DNA of 64,000 nt from Caballeronia turbans (lineage in GTDB: Bacteria > Pseudomonadota > Gammaproteobacteria > Burkholderiales > Burkholderiaceae). Within the stretch, counting starts at the first letter, position 1, and each line of letters begins with the position of its first letter. The notes below the pieces were generated by a model, which saw nothing but the letters and a program-made list of their open reading frames with translations, was not told the origin of the DNA and did no database searches. Made by a program: the position numbers and the translations under genes. The DNA is taken from positions 186,001-250,000 of the forward strand of contig FCOD02000004.1 of the NCBI GenBank assembly GCA_001544655.2, read 5' to 3'. Below are positions 52,560 to 61,492 of the stretch, piece by piece.

Positions 52560-53714
52560 CTAACGCACGCCGAATTTCCAGACCGTGATTTCGTGATACT
52601 CGTCACCCGGCTTGAGTGCGGTCGAGGGGAACGCCGGACGATTCGGCGAATCCGGGAAATGCCCGGCTTCGAGCGCGAAGCCATCCGTTTGCCGGTACGC
52701 CGTACCCGACGTGCCGATGGCGCTGCCATCGAGCCCATTGCCCGTGTAGAACTGCAGGCCCGGCTGCGTCGTGTAGACATCCAGCACGCGACCGCTCGAC
52801 GGATCGTAGGCGCGCGCCGCGAAGCTCGGCTCGCCATTGCGCTGTCCGTTCTTGTTGAGCTTCCAGTTGTGATCGTAGCCGTGCGCATAACGCATCTGCT
52901 GATTCGACGAACGCAGCCGCGCGCCTATCGGTGTCAGCGCGCGCAAATCGAGCGGCGTATTCTCGACGCTCATGATCTCGCCGGTCGGAATCGAATCGGC
53001 ACGCGTCGGCGTATAGCTCGATGCCGCGATCATGATGAGTTGCCCTTCGACACTGCCGCTACCCTCGCCCGCCAGGTTGAAGTAGCTATGGTTCGTGAGG
53101 TTCAGGACTGTCGACTTGTCCGTCTTAGCGCGATAGTCGATGCGCACTTCGTTGTCGTCCGTAAGCGTGTAGGTCACATCGACCGTGAGCGTGCCGGGAA
53201 AACCGTTCTCGCCATCGGGACTCACATAACGAAGTTGCACGCCCGCGCGCTGCGCGCCCTGAAACGTCCTGACCACGGTCCAGACTTTTTCGTCGAAGCC
53301 GTGCGGGCCGCCGTGCAACGTATTCGGCGGCTCGTTGACGGGCAGCTTGTAGCTGCGTCCGTCGAGCTCGAACCGGCCATCGGCGATGCGGTTCGCATAG
53401 CGCCCGATCAGACTGCCGAAGTGAATCTTGCCGTTGTACTTCTCGTAGTCGCCGAGGGAGCCGAAGCCGAGCACGATATCCGCGCGACGCCCGCGCCGGT
53501 CGGGGACATCGATTCGCGTCACGATGCCGCCATAGGTGACGCAGTTCATAGACACGCCCCGCGCATTCGAGAGCGTGTATTGAACGACCGCTTGCCCTTG
53601 CTGCGTCGCGCCATACGGTGTGGAAGTGATCGACGCCGCAAAGCCATGCAACGGCATGAACGTCGCGCATGCAAGGGCGGCAAAACGGATGAGCGTTCGG
53701 TTGGTATCCGGCAT
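52560..53714 (-). CDS. galM: Aldose 1-epimerase, exported form
   Basis: A 384-residue mutarotase. GRYANRIADGRF, the catalytic His in LTNHSYFNL, and the catalytic Glu in GFALEAGHFPDSPN trace the GalM active site. A signal peptide (from MPDTNRT through FAAS) implies periplasmic action, unusual for a mutarotase but seen in some Proteobacteria. The frame is open to 53762; ATG 53714 gives the better signal peptide. It converges on the serine hydrolase gene. Confidence 0.9.
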   Translation of the reverse strand: MPDTNRTLIRFAALACATFMPLHGFAASITSTPYGATQQGQAVVQYTLSNARGVSMNCVTYGGIVTRIDVPDRRGRRADIVLGFGSLGDYEKYNGKIHFGSLIGRYANRIADGRFELDGRSYKLPVNEPPNTLHGGPHGFDEKVWTVVRTFQGAQRAGVQLRYVSPDGENGFPGTLTVDVTYTLTDDNEVRIDYRAKTDKSTVLNLTNHSYFNLAGEGSGSVEGQLIMIAASSYTPTRADSIPTGEIMSVENTPLDLRALTPIGARLRSSNQQMRYAHGYDHNWKLNKNGQRNGEPSFAARAYDPSSGRVLDVYTTQPGLQFYTGNGLDGSAIGTSGTAYRQTDGFALEAGHFPDSPNRPAFPSTALKPGDEYHEITVWKFGVR

Positions 53715-53860
53715 AAGCGGCGTGAACAGAAGGCTGCTCGATATGGCTGTGAAATCACGCATGGAGCCGAACGCAGCATCGCCTATGCCTGATGAGGCCG
53801 GGCACGCACGATGCGTTCGCTTGTCGCATTCAGTTCGACGATGACGACAAGGAGCCTTTC

Positions 53861-54046
53861 ATGAACGAACCAGCCGATCGTCCGACGCCACCGAAGCAGA
53901 CACCCGACGATCCGAACGTGGCGGATCGCCGTCTGTCCGACGAACAAAAGGATTCAATGAAAAACGAACCGGAGCCGCCGAAGCGTACCGACGAAGGCAA
54001 TAACACCAAGCTGCCGAATCCGAAGGACGTCGGGGAAGCGGGGTAG
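53861..54046 (+). CDS. Small disordered acidic protein
   Basis: A 61-residue highly charged, Pro/Asp/Lys-rich protein without hydrophobic core. AAGGAG sits at ideal distance before ATG 53861. I recognise the style of small stress proteins common in Burkholderia but no family. Function unknown. Confidence 0.55.
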   Translation: MNEPADRPTPPKQTPDDPNVADRRLSDEQKDSMKNEPEPPKRTDEGNNTKLPNPKDVGEAG

Positions 54047-54103
54047 TCTTCGCGGGCCGCGGGTTATTCGTTAGATGAATCGGCGGTCCGCACGTACGAA
54101 TTA

Positions 54104-54124
54104 CATACGACGCTCGCTCGTATG
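54104..54124. promoter_or_regulatory. Inverted repeat upstream of the PAS kinase gene
   Basis: CATACGA N7 TCGTATG, a perfect 7-bp dyad in a locally AT-rich intergenic stretch, 124 bases before the kinase start. It could be an operator or attenuator structure; no T-run follows. Confidence 0.35.
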
Positions 54125-54247
54125 AAATCTGCAATGGCACTTCGCGGCGTTGTCGAGCGCTTTTGTTGTATGGTATTCCGAAACTGTTGCAGCGTTCGAA
54201 GCCGCGCCCGGCGACGCGCCTCGCCGGAATAAGGAAGCACGACGCCC

Positions 54248-56857
54248 ATGTACGATCCTGCTCACTTTTTGCCATCGTTCGTATGGCGCGCGACGCGAGA
54301 CGGAGTGATTCAATACGCCAATCCGTGGGCGTGCCGCTATCTCGGCATCCCCTTTCCGGAACTGGTCGGGCGGCATTGGAATGCTTTTGTCCACCCCGAC
54401 GACATCCCGCCGGTGCTCGACGCATTGCGGCAAATGCGCGACGGCACGCTTCTCCGCAATGTCGACGTGCGCCTTCTGCGCAACGATGGCGCGTTTCGCT
54501 GGCACACGTTGCATCTTCAGGCGCGGCGCGACGAGGAAGGACAAATCAGCGATACGGTCGGCGTCGCGATCGACATCCACGAATGCCGTCACGCCTGGGC
54601 GATGTACGAGGAGAGCGAGCGGCGACTGCAGGCCGCATTCGCCGGCGCACGCATGGGCGCATGGGAATGGGACATGAAGACGCGTGTCGTGCGCATGACC
54701 GCGCAGCTCGCCGCGCTCTACTCCTTTCCACCCGGCACCGACGCGGTGCTCCTTTCGGAAGTATGGGACCGCGTCGCGCCCGAACACCGCGAGCCGTTTC
54801 AGCGCAAGCTCACGGAAGCATTGCGTGACGGCGGCCCGTTCGAGTTCGACTTCATGCTCGAAGGCGATCAGGGACAACAACGCTGGCTGCGCATGCGCGG
54901 GCATCCCGAGTTCGACCGTCATGGCGTGCTCGCTCGCGTGTATGGCGTGAGCTTCGACATCAGCGCGCAGCGCGCCGACGAGGAACGCCTCAGTCTGTCG
55001 GAAAGGCGCTATCGCGCGCTTGTCGAAACGACGGGTGCGCTCGTCTGGTCCGCCGATGCGAAAGGCGGGATTCGTGCTTCGGGCGGCGAATGGGAGCAGT
55101 TCACGGGCAAGTCGCCGGACGTGCTGTCCGGCTGGGGCTGGCTCGACTACATCCATCCGGATGATCGCGAGCGCACGCATCAGGCATGGCTCGACGCACT
55201 GCGCGAAGGCGCCGCGCGCACGCTCACCTTCCGCATGTACCGGCGTGACGGACTCTATCGCATGGTGGAGGCGCACGCGGCGCCGCTTTACGACGACAAG
55301 GGCAACTTGCAGGAATGGTTCGGCACGACAACCGACGTCACGCCGCGCTATGAAGCGCAGGCCGCGATCGAAGCGCGCAGCCTGCGCCTGACGGTGGCGA
55401 TGCAGGCCGCGAAGATTCATATCGCATCGCTCGAACTCGAGACGTGGACGCTCTTTCTCGAAACCGGCGGCGAGCGCCAGATCACCGAAACGCTCAGCTA
55501 CGACGCAGCACTCGCCCGCGTGCATCCCGACGACAGTGCGACGCTCGACCGCTATGTGCGCAGCATTGCGGCAGGCGAAAACCCCGAGGGTCATTTCGAG
55601 TTTCGCGTGCGCAACCTGCACGGCGAACAATGGATGCAAGGCAGCGCCCTGCTCCAGCGCAGCAAGGACGGCAAGCCGCTGCGCATCATCGGCAGCGTGA
55701 TCGACATCACCGAACGCAAGCACATGGAGCTGATGCTGCGTGAAGCGGGACGCCGCAAGGACGAGTTCCTCGCGATGCTTGCGCATGAGCTGCGCAATCC
55801 GCTTGCGCCGCTGCGCACGGCCCTCGCGCTGATGCAGAAGGATCAGGATGGCGACACGCATCTGCGTGAGCTGACCGACCTGATGCGCAGGCAAGTGGAG
55901 CACATGACCCGCATCGTCGACGACCTGCTGGAAGTCTCGCGTATCACGCAGGGACGCATCGCGCTGCAAACCGAACCGATTCTGGTCGGCACGGCCGTGT
56001 ATCACGCGGTCGAGGCGATCGCGGGCATGGTCGAGTCGCGCTCGCAAACCATTCAAGTCGATGTATCCGATGCCACCACATGGGTATGCGGCGATCCCAC
56101 ACGCCTCTCGCAGATCCTCGTCAACGTGCTCAACAATGCGAGCAAGTACACGCCCGAGCAAGGCCGCATCACCGTGAGCGTGCAGGCGGACGAGGCATGG
56201 GTGTCGATCGTCATCGCCGATACGGGCACCGGCATTTCGGCCGATCTCCTGCCGAAAGTATTCGAGCTCTTCTCGCAAGGCGAGCGCACGCTCGACCGCT
56301 CGAACGGCGGCCTCGGCATCGGGCTGTCGCTCGTGAAGAAGCTCGTCGAGATGCATAAAGGCACGATCACCGTGCAAAGCCCCGGACCGGGACTGGGCAC
56401 GACCGTCACCGTGCGGCTGCCGCGATTGCATCATCACGAAAGGCATTCGGCGCTCGCGCTCTCCGAGACGAGCATGCGCGAGACGCGCGCGGCGCTGCGC
56501 ATTCTCGTCGTCGACGATAACCGCGATGCCGCCGATTCGCTCGCGATGCTGTGTGAATCGGAAGGACATGTCGCGCGTGTCGCGTACTCGCCGACGGAAG
56601 CGCTGGAGGCCGCGCCGCACTTTCAGCCCGATGTGGCGCTGCTCGATATCGGCCTGCCCGATATCGACGGCTATGAACTCGCGCGGCGCCTGCGTCGCAA
56701 AGGCGACACGACGCCCATGCTGATCGCGATCACGGGCTATGGACAGGCGGAAGACCGGTTGCGCGCGCAATCAGCAGGCTTCGATTATCACTTCGTGAAG
56801 CCAGTGAATGTGGACAGCCTGCTGAAACTCCTGTCGTCGCTGACGGTCGCGCGTTGA
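54248..56857 (+). CDS. Hybrid sensor histidine kinase with several PAS domains
   Basis: An 869-residue cytoplasmic sensor. PAS folds begin near residues 5, 125, 260 and 385, with PAC ends such as WFGTTTDVTPRYEA and RIIGSVIDITERK. The kinase core has AMLAHELRNPLAPL (phospho-His 513) and an ATP lid SNGGLGIGLSLVKKLVEMH. A receiver at the C-terminus ends it (ILVVDDNRDAAD, Asp800 in ALLDIGLPD). No membrane helices, so it senses an internal signal such as redox, light or a small ligand. AAGGAAG precedes the ATG. Confidence 0.92.
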   Translation: MYDPAHFLPSFVWRATRDGVIQYANPWACRYLGIPFPELVGRHWNAFVHPDDIPPVLDALRQMRDGTLLRNVDVRLLRNDGAFRWHTLHLQARRDEEGQISDTVGVAIDIHECRHAWAMYEESERRLQAAFAGARMGAWEWDMKTRVVRMTAQLAALYSFPPGTDAVLLSEVWDRVAPEHREPFQRKLTEALRDGGPFEFDFMLEGDQGQQRWLRMRGHPEFDRHGVLARVYGVSFDISAQRADEERLSLSERRYRALVETTGALVWSADAKGGIRASGGEWEQFTGKSPDVLSGWGWLDYIHPDDRERTHQAWLDALREGAARTLTFRMYRRDGLYRMVEAHAAPLYDDKGNLQEWFGTTTDVTPRYEAQAAIEARSLRLTVAMQAAKIHIASLELETWTLFLETGGERQITETLSYDAALARVHPDDSATLDRYVRSIAAGENPEGHFEFRVRNLHGEQWMQGSALLQRSKDGKPLRIIGSVIDITERKHMELMLREAGRRKDEFLAMLAHELRNPLAPLRTALALMQKDQDGDTHLRELTDLMRRQVEHMTRIVDDLLEVSRITQGRIALQTEPILVGTAVYHAVEAIAGMVESRSQTIQVDVSDATTWVCGDPTRLSQILVNVLNNASKYTPEQGRITVSVQADEAWVSIVIADTGTGISADLLPKVFELFSQGERTLDRSNGGLGIGLSLVKKLVEMHKGTITVQSPGPGLGTTVTVRLPRLHHHERHSALALSETSMRETRAALRILVVDDNRDAADSLAMLCESEGHVARVAYSPTEALEAAPHFQPDVALLDIGLPDIDGYELARRLRRKGDTTPMLIAITGYGQAEDRLRAQSAGFDYHFVKPVNVDSLLKLLSSLTVAR

Positions 56858-56905
56858 AGAGCCGCGCTCTACAATGAGCGTTCCATCCAGGTCTTCGAGG
56901 ACGTC

Positions 56906-57493
56906 ATGACGCCAAAGCCCATCAGCCGCTATCCCGTTCCCGATCCGCAAGACTGGCCGGACGATATCCGCGCCCGCATTCTCGACGTGCAGGAAAAGGC
57001 GGGCTTCGTGCCGAACGTGTTCCTCACGCTCGCCCATCGTCCCGACGAGTTCCGCGCGTTCTTCGCCTATCACGATGCGCTGATGCTGAAGGACGGTGGC
57101 CTCACCAAAGGCGAGCGCGAGATGATCGTCGTCGCGACGAGCGCGGTGAACGATTGCCTCTATTGCGTCGTCGCACACGGCGCGATTCTGCGGATCTATG
57201 AAAAGAACCCGCTCGTCGCGGATCAGGTCGCGGTGAATCATCGCAAGGCGGACATCACGCCGCGTCAGAAGGCCATGCTCGATTTCGCGTTAAAGGTATG
57301 TCGCGCGTCGGGCTCCGTGGACGACACCGATTTCGCCGCCCTGCAAGCGCATGGTTTCAGCGATGAAGACGCATGGGATATCGCGGCTATCACGGCGTTC
57401 TTCGGTTTGTCGAATCGCATGGCGAACGTGATTTCGATGCGCCCCAACGATGAGTTCTTCTTGATGGGGCGTGTGCCGAAAGAGCCGAAATAA
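56906..57493 (+). CDS. Peroxidase-related AhpD/CMD-family enzyme
   Basis: A 195-residue helical protein with the CxxC redox motif NDCLYCVVAHG (C84, C87, H91) of the uncharacterised peroxidase-related subfamily (typically 180-200 residues). It likely reduces peroxides with thiols. The gene is followed at once by a LysR regulator on the same strand, 6 bases away, suggesting a shared transcript. Confidence 0.88.
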   Translation: MTPKPISRYPVPDPQDWPDDIRARILDVQEKAGFVPNVFLTLAHRPDEFRAFFAYHDALMLKDGGLTKGEREMIVVATSAVNDCLYCVVAHGAILRIYEKNPLVADQVAVNHRKADITPRQKAMLDFALKVCRASGSVDDTDFAALQAHGFSDEDAWDIAAITAFFGLSNRMANVISMRPNDEFFLMGRVPKEPK

Positions 57494-57499
57494 GCACCC

Positions 57500-58393
57500 A
57501 TGCGCCTGCCTCCGCTGAAATCCATCATCGCGTTCGAAAGCGTCGCGCGAACGAAGAGCGTGAACCGCGCCGCCGACGAGCTCGGCCTCACGCCCTCCGC
57601 CGTCAGCCATCAGTTGGCGAATCTGGAAAGCATCGTCGGGCGCCCGTTGTTCACGCGCCTGGGCCGCGGCCTCGTGCTCACGCCGACCGGCTCGCAATAT
57701 CTCTCGGACGTCACCGGCGCGCTCGCCGAGCTGAACCGCGCAACCGAGCGCGCGTCGAGCGAAACGTCGGTCGAGATATTGCGGATTCATTCGAGCCCGA
57801 GCTTCGGTCTGATGTGGTTGCTGCCGCGTCTCGCCGCATTTCAGGAAGCGAACGGCGATATTCAGATGAATCTCGCGTGCTCATATGAGAATGTGTCGTT
57901 CACCTCGGGTTACTACGATATCGACGTGCGTCACGGCTACGCACACTGGACCGATGTCGAAGTGAAGACCCTGCGTCATGAGACCATCGCCCCGCTCGCT
58001 TCGCGCACGTATCTCGAACGCTTTCCTGTTTCTTCACCCGAGGATCTGCTCAACCGTCGCCTGATCTTTTCCGAATCGCCGCTCGTCCAGTGGCAGCAAT
58101 GGTTCGGCAAGTTCGGCGTGGCGGTGAAGCGCAAAGCGTTCGATTTCTCCTTCGACCGCTCGTACATGTCGCTCGAAGCGGCCGCGCTCGGTCATGGCAT
58201 CGCGCTGGAAAGCACGATGCTCGCGTCCGGTCATCTCGAACGCGGCTCGCTCGTGCCCGTGTTCGGCAAGGAATACGCGGTTGAAGTCGACGCGCATCAT
58301 CTGGTTTACCCGAGTCAGAACGCCGGATTGCCGCGCGTGGCCAAGTTTCTGCTGTGGATGGATCAGCAAATCGGGCGTCGCGGCGACACCTGA
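57500..58393 (+). CDS. LysR-family regulator, GcvA type
   Basis: A 297-residue regulator. MRLPPLKSIIAFESVARTKS, AVSHQLANLE and RLGRGLVLTPTGSQYL are GcvA-group marks. It lies immediately downstream of the peroxidase-related gene and upstream of the SDR-transporter-transketolase genes on the same strand. Likely regulates one of them. Confidence 0.9.
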   Translation: MRLPPLKSIIAFESVARTKSVNRAADELGLTPSAVSHQLANLESIVGRPLFTRLGRGLVLTPTGSQYLSDVTGALAELNRATERASSETSVEILRIHSSPSFGLMWLLPRLAAFQEANGDIQMNLACSYENVSFTSGYYDIDVRHGYAHWTDVEVKTLRHETIAPLASRTYLERFPVSSPEDLLNRRLIFSESPLVQWQQWFGKFGVAVKRKAFDFSFDRSYMSLEAAALGHGIALESTMLASGHLERGSLVPVFGKEYAVEVDAHHLVYPSQNAGLPRVAKFLLWMDQQIGRRGDT

Positions 58394-58486
58394 AAATTTC
58401 TCAGCAACAGTTGAACCAAACTGCGTTGATCGTCAGGTCAAAGGCGAAGAAACTGCGCCTACACCAGACAACCAACGGAGACAACG

Positions 58487-59236
58487 ATGTTGCTCGACAA
58501 CCAGGTAGTGATCGTCACAGGCGCGGCTTCGGCTCGCGGCATCGGCAAGGCAACGGCAAAGGCGCTCGCCGCGCAGGGCGCGCGCATCGTAGTGCTGGAC
58601 CTGAAGGAAGCGGACGCGCAAAGCGCCGCGAACGATCTGGGCGAAGGTCATCTCGGCCTCGCCTGCGATGTCACCGACAAGGCCGCGTGCGTCGCGGCCG
58701 CCCGAGCGGCGATCGACAAATACGGGCGCATCGACGTGCTCATCAACAACGCCGGCATCACGCAGCCGATCAAGACGCTGGAGATCAGCGCGGATAACTT
58801 CAACGCGGTTATCGACGTGAATCTGCGCGGCACGCTCTACATGTCACAGGCCGTCATTCCGCAGATGAAGAAGCAGAAGAGCGGCAGCATCGTGTGCATG
58901 TCGTCGGTGTCGGCGCAACGTGGCGGCGGCATTTTCGGCGGACCGCATTACAGCGCGGCGAAGGCAGGCGTGCTCGGTCTCGCCAAGGCGATGGCGCGCG
59001 AATTCGGCGGCGATGGCATCCGCGTGAATTCGATCACGCCCGGCCTGATTCAAACCGATATCACTGGCGACAAGCTCACGCCGGACATGCGCGCGGACAT
59101 CATCAAGGGCATTCCGCTCGCGCGTCTCGGCGATGCGGCGGATATCGCCAATGCATGCCTGTTTCTTGCGAGCGGCCTGTCGTCGTATCTCACTGGCGTG
59201 ACGCTCGATGTGAATGGCGGCATGCTGATTCATTGA
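58487..59236 (+). CDS. SDR-family oxidoreductase in the split-transketolase cluster
   Basis: A 249-residue classical SDR. TGAASARGIGKATAKALA (cofactor), NNAG, the SSVSA Ser and YSAAK give a complete active site, and the C-terminus DVNGGMLIH fits the FabG-like group that oxidises sugar or polyol hydroxyls. GGAGACAACG precedes ATG. It is followed 57 bases later by the transporter gene. Probable first enzyme of a sugar or polyol pathway. Confidence 0.9.
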   Translation: MLLDNQVVIVTGAASARGIGKATAKALAAQGARIVVLDLKEADAQSAANDLGEGHLGLACDVTDKAACVAAARAAIDKYGRIDVLINNAGITQPIKTLEISADNFNAVIDVNLRGTLYMSQAVIPQMKKQKSGSIVCMSSVSAQRGGGIFGGPHYSAAKAGVLGLAKAMAREFGGDGIRVNSITPGLIQTDITGDKLTPDMRADIIKGIPLARLGDAADIANACLFLASGLSSYLTGVTLDVNGGMLIH

Positions 59237-59293
59237 TCGCACGCAATAGCGCACCCGGATAACCGGGGCGTCATAACATGGCTGGAGACATCT

Positions 59294-60622
59294 ATGAAAT
59301 CCAAACTCGCCGCATCGGCGGCAACGGCTGAATTCGCATCGTCCGAAGATGCAGGCAGCTTCGAGGCGAAGACCTACGCCAAGGTCGGACGCCGCCTCAT
59401 CCCCTTCCTGATGCTGTGTTATCTCGGCGCGTATCTCGACCGTGTGAACGTCGGCTTCGCCAAGCTGCAGATGCTCAACGATCTGCGCTTCTCCGAAACC
59501 ATCTACGGCATCGGCGCGGGCATCTTCTTCCTCGGCTACTTCCTGTTCGAAGTGCCCAGCAACGTCATCCTGCATAAAGTGGGCGCGCGCAACTGGCTCG
59601 CGCGCATCATGCTGACGTGGGCCGTGATCTCCGCGAGCTTCGTCTTCGTCAAGTCACCGACTACGTTCTATATCCTGCGCTTTCTGCTCGGTGTCGCCGA
59701 AGCGGGCTTCGCGCCCGGCGTGATTCTCTATCTCACGTACTGGTTTCCCGCAGCGCGGCGCGCCAAGGCGCTCTCGCTTTTCTTCATGGCAATTCCGCTC
59801 GCGGGTATCGTCGGCGGTCCGCTCTCCGGCTACATCATGCACGCGTTCCAGGGCATGCACGGGCTCGCCGGATGGAAGTGGCTCTTCATGCTCGAAGCGC
59901 TGCCCTCGCTTTTCCTCGGTGTCGCGATCCTGTTCTATCTCGACAACGGCATCGCCGGCGCGAAGTGGCTTACCGACAAGGAAAAGGCCTTGCTCAAGCG
60001 CAATGTCGAAAAGGACAACGCCCAAACGGTGAAGCATGTATCGATCGGCGCATTCATCCGCGATCGTCGTCTGTGGCTCATGGCCGCGATCTACTTCTGC
60101 GTCGTGCTCGGTCAGTACGGACTTACCTTCTGGCTGCCGACGATCGTGCGTCGCACCGGTGTAGCGGACCCGCTGTGGGTCGGCATTCTCACCGCGATTC
60201 CGTATCTCTGCGCGATCATCGCGCTGCCGCTGATCGGTGCGAGCGCCGACAAGCGCCGCGAACGCCGCCTGCATCTCGCGATTCCGATGCTCGTGTCCGC
60301 AGCCGGCTTCGCCACCTTGCCGATGCTCGGCAGCGTAGGCGCCTCGATCGTCTGCGTGAGTATTGCGGCGGCCGGCATTCTCGCTTCGTCGTCGCAATTC
60401 TGGTCGCTGCCTACCGCGGTGCTCGGTGGCATGTCGGCAGCGGCGGGCATCGCCGCGGTCAACTGCTTCGCCAATCTCGCGGGCTTCTTCTCGCCAGCGA
60501 TCGTCGGCTGGCTCAACGACTTCACCGGCAAATCGACGGCGGGCCTGATCTTCATTTCTGTGGCGATCGTGCTGGGCGCGGTGCTCGTGTTCTTCGTGCC
60601 CGCCAAAACCGTCAATCGCTGA
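59294..60622 (+). CDS. MFS transporter, anion:cation symporter family
   Basis: A 442-residue twelve-helix carrier with ACS-family hallmarks YLGAYLDRVNVGFAKLQM, IFFLGYFLFEVPSNVILHKVG, and GVAEAGFAPGVILYLTYWFP. It likely imports the substrate of the SDR-transketolase pathway, such as a sugar acid or polyol-derived acid. GGAGACATCT precedes the ATG. Confidence 0.9.
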   Translation: MKSKLAASAATAEFASSEDAGSFEAKTYAKVGRRLIPFLMLCYLGAYLDRVNVGFAKLQMLNDLRFSETIYGIGAGIFFLGYFLFEVPSNVILHKVGARNWLARIMLTWAVISASFVFVKSPTTFYILRFLLGVAEAGFAPGVILYLTYWFPAARRAKALSLFFMAIPLAGIVGGPLSGYIMHAFQGMHGLAGWKWLFMLEALPSLFLGVAILFYLDNGIAGAKWLTDKEKALLKRNVEKDNAQTVKHVSIGAFIRDRRLWLMAAIYFCVVLGQYGLTFWLPTIVRRTGVADPLWVGILTAIPYLCAIIALPLIGASADKRRERRLHLAIPMLVSAAGFATLPMLGSVGASIVCVSIAAAGILASSSQFWSLPTAVLGGMSAAAGIAAVNCFANLAGFFSPAIVGWLNDFTGKSTAGLIFISVAIVLGAVLVFFVPAKTVNR

Positions 60623-60649
60623 TTTCAGCTTCAATCAAGGAGACAACAC

Positions 60650-61492
60650 ATGAATACCCCCGTCATCGAGGAGGTGACGCTCGCCGAGCGCGCCTACCGT
60701 ATCCGTCGTAACGCCCTGCTGATGGGCGAAGTGCAGGGCCAGGGTTATATCGGCCAGGCGCTCGACATCGCCGATGTGCTGGCCGTCGCCTACTTCGGCG
60801 CGATGAACTACCGCCCTGAAGATCCCGACTGGGAAGAGCGCGACCGCTTCCTGCTCTCGAACGGTCACTATGCAATCGCGCTGTACGCCGCGCTTTTCGA
60901 AGCGGGCATCCTGCCCCAGGAAGAACTCGAAACCTATGGCAGCGACGACAGCCGTCTGCCGATGTCCGGCATGGCGAGCTACACGCCCGGCATGGAGATG
61001 TCGGGCGGATCGCTCGGGCAAGGACTCACGATCGCCGTGGGCCGATGCCTTGGCCTCAAGAGCAAAGGCTCGAAGTCCTTCGTCTACACGCTTTTCTCCG
61101 ATGGAGAACTCGATGAAGGCGCGATCTGGGAAGGCCTCATGTCCGCTGCGCACTGGAAGCTCGACAACCTCATCGCGATGGTCGACGTGAACAATCAGCA
61201 AGCCGATGGCCCCTCGACGCAGATCATGGCGTTCGAGCCGCTCGTCGAAAAGCTCGAAGCGTTTGGCTGGTACGTGCAGCGGATCGACGGCAACGATATC
61301 GACGCCGTGAAGCAGGCCTTCGACAACGCACGCAATCTGAAGGACGCGAAGCCGCGCATCATCGTATGCGATACGAAGATGGGCTGCGGCGTGCCGTTCC
61401 TCGAACAACGCGAGAAAAATCACTTTATCCGCGTCGATGCCGATGAATGGCAACTGGCGCTTCAGGCACTCGAAGCAGGGAGACAAGCATGA
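60650..61492 (+). CDS. Transketolase, N-terminal (ThDP-binding) subunit
   Basis: A 280-residue half of a split transketolase, binding the diphosphate of ThDP. SNGHYAIALYAAL, GSLGQGLTIAVG and the Mg-binding stretch SDGELDEGAIWEG (S150-D151-G152 with N181/N182) are typical. The first Gly of the usual GDG is Ser. It would pair with the downstream C-terminal subunit, with which it shares ATGA. GGAGACAACAC precedes ATG. Substrate is probably a keto-sugar not processed by the housekeeping transketolase. Confidence 0.9.
   Translation: MNTPVIEEVTLAERAYRIRRNALLMGEVQGQGYIGQALDIADVLAVAYFGAMNYRPEDPDWEERDRFLLSNGHYAIALYAALFEAGILPQEELETYGSDDSRLPMSGMASYTPGMEMSGGSLGQGLTIAVGRCLGLKSKGSKSFVYTLFSDGELDEGAIWEGLMSAAHWKLDNLIAMVDVNNQQADGPSTQIMAFEPLVEKLEAFGWYVQRIDGNDIDAVKQAFDNARNLKDAKPRIIVCDTKMGCGVPFLEQREKNHFIRVDADEWQLALQALEAGRQA

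Noticed and set aside
54101-56770. An 889-codon open frame antisense to the PAS kinase gene
   Set aside because: Its translation is Arg/His/Ala-rich shadow sequence with no domain, while the opposite strand encodes complete PAS, kinase and receiver motifs. High-GC codon bias explains the open frame.
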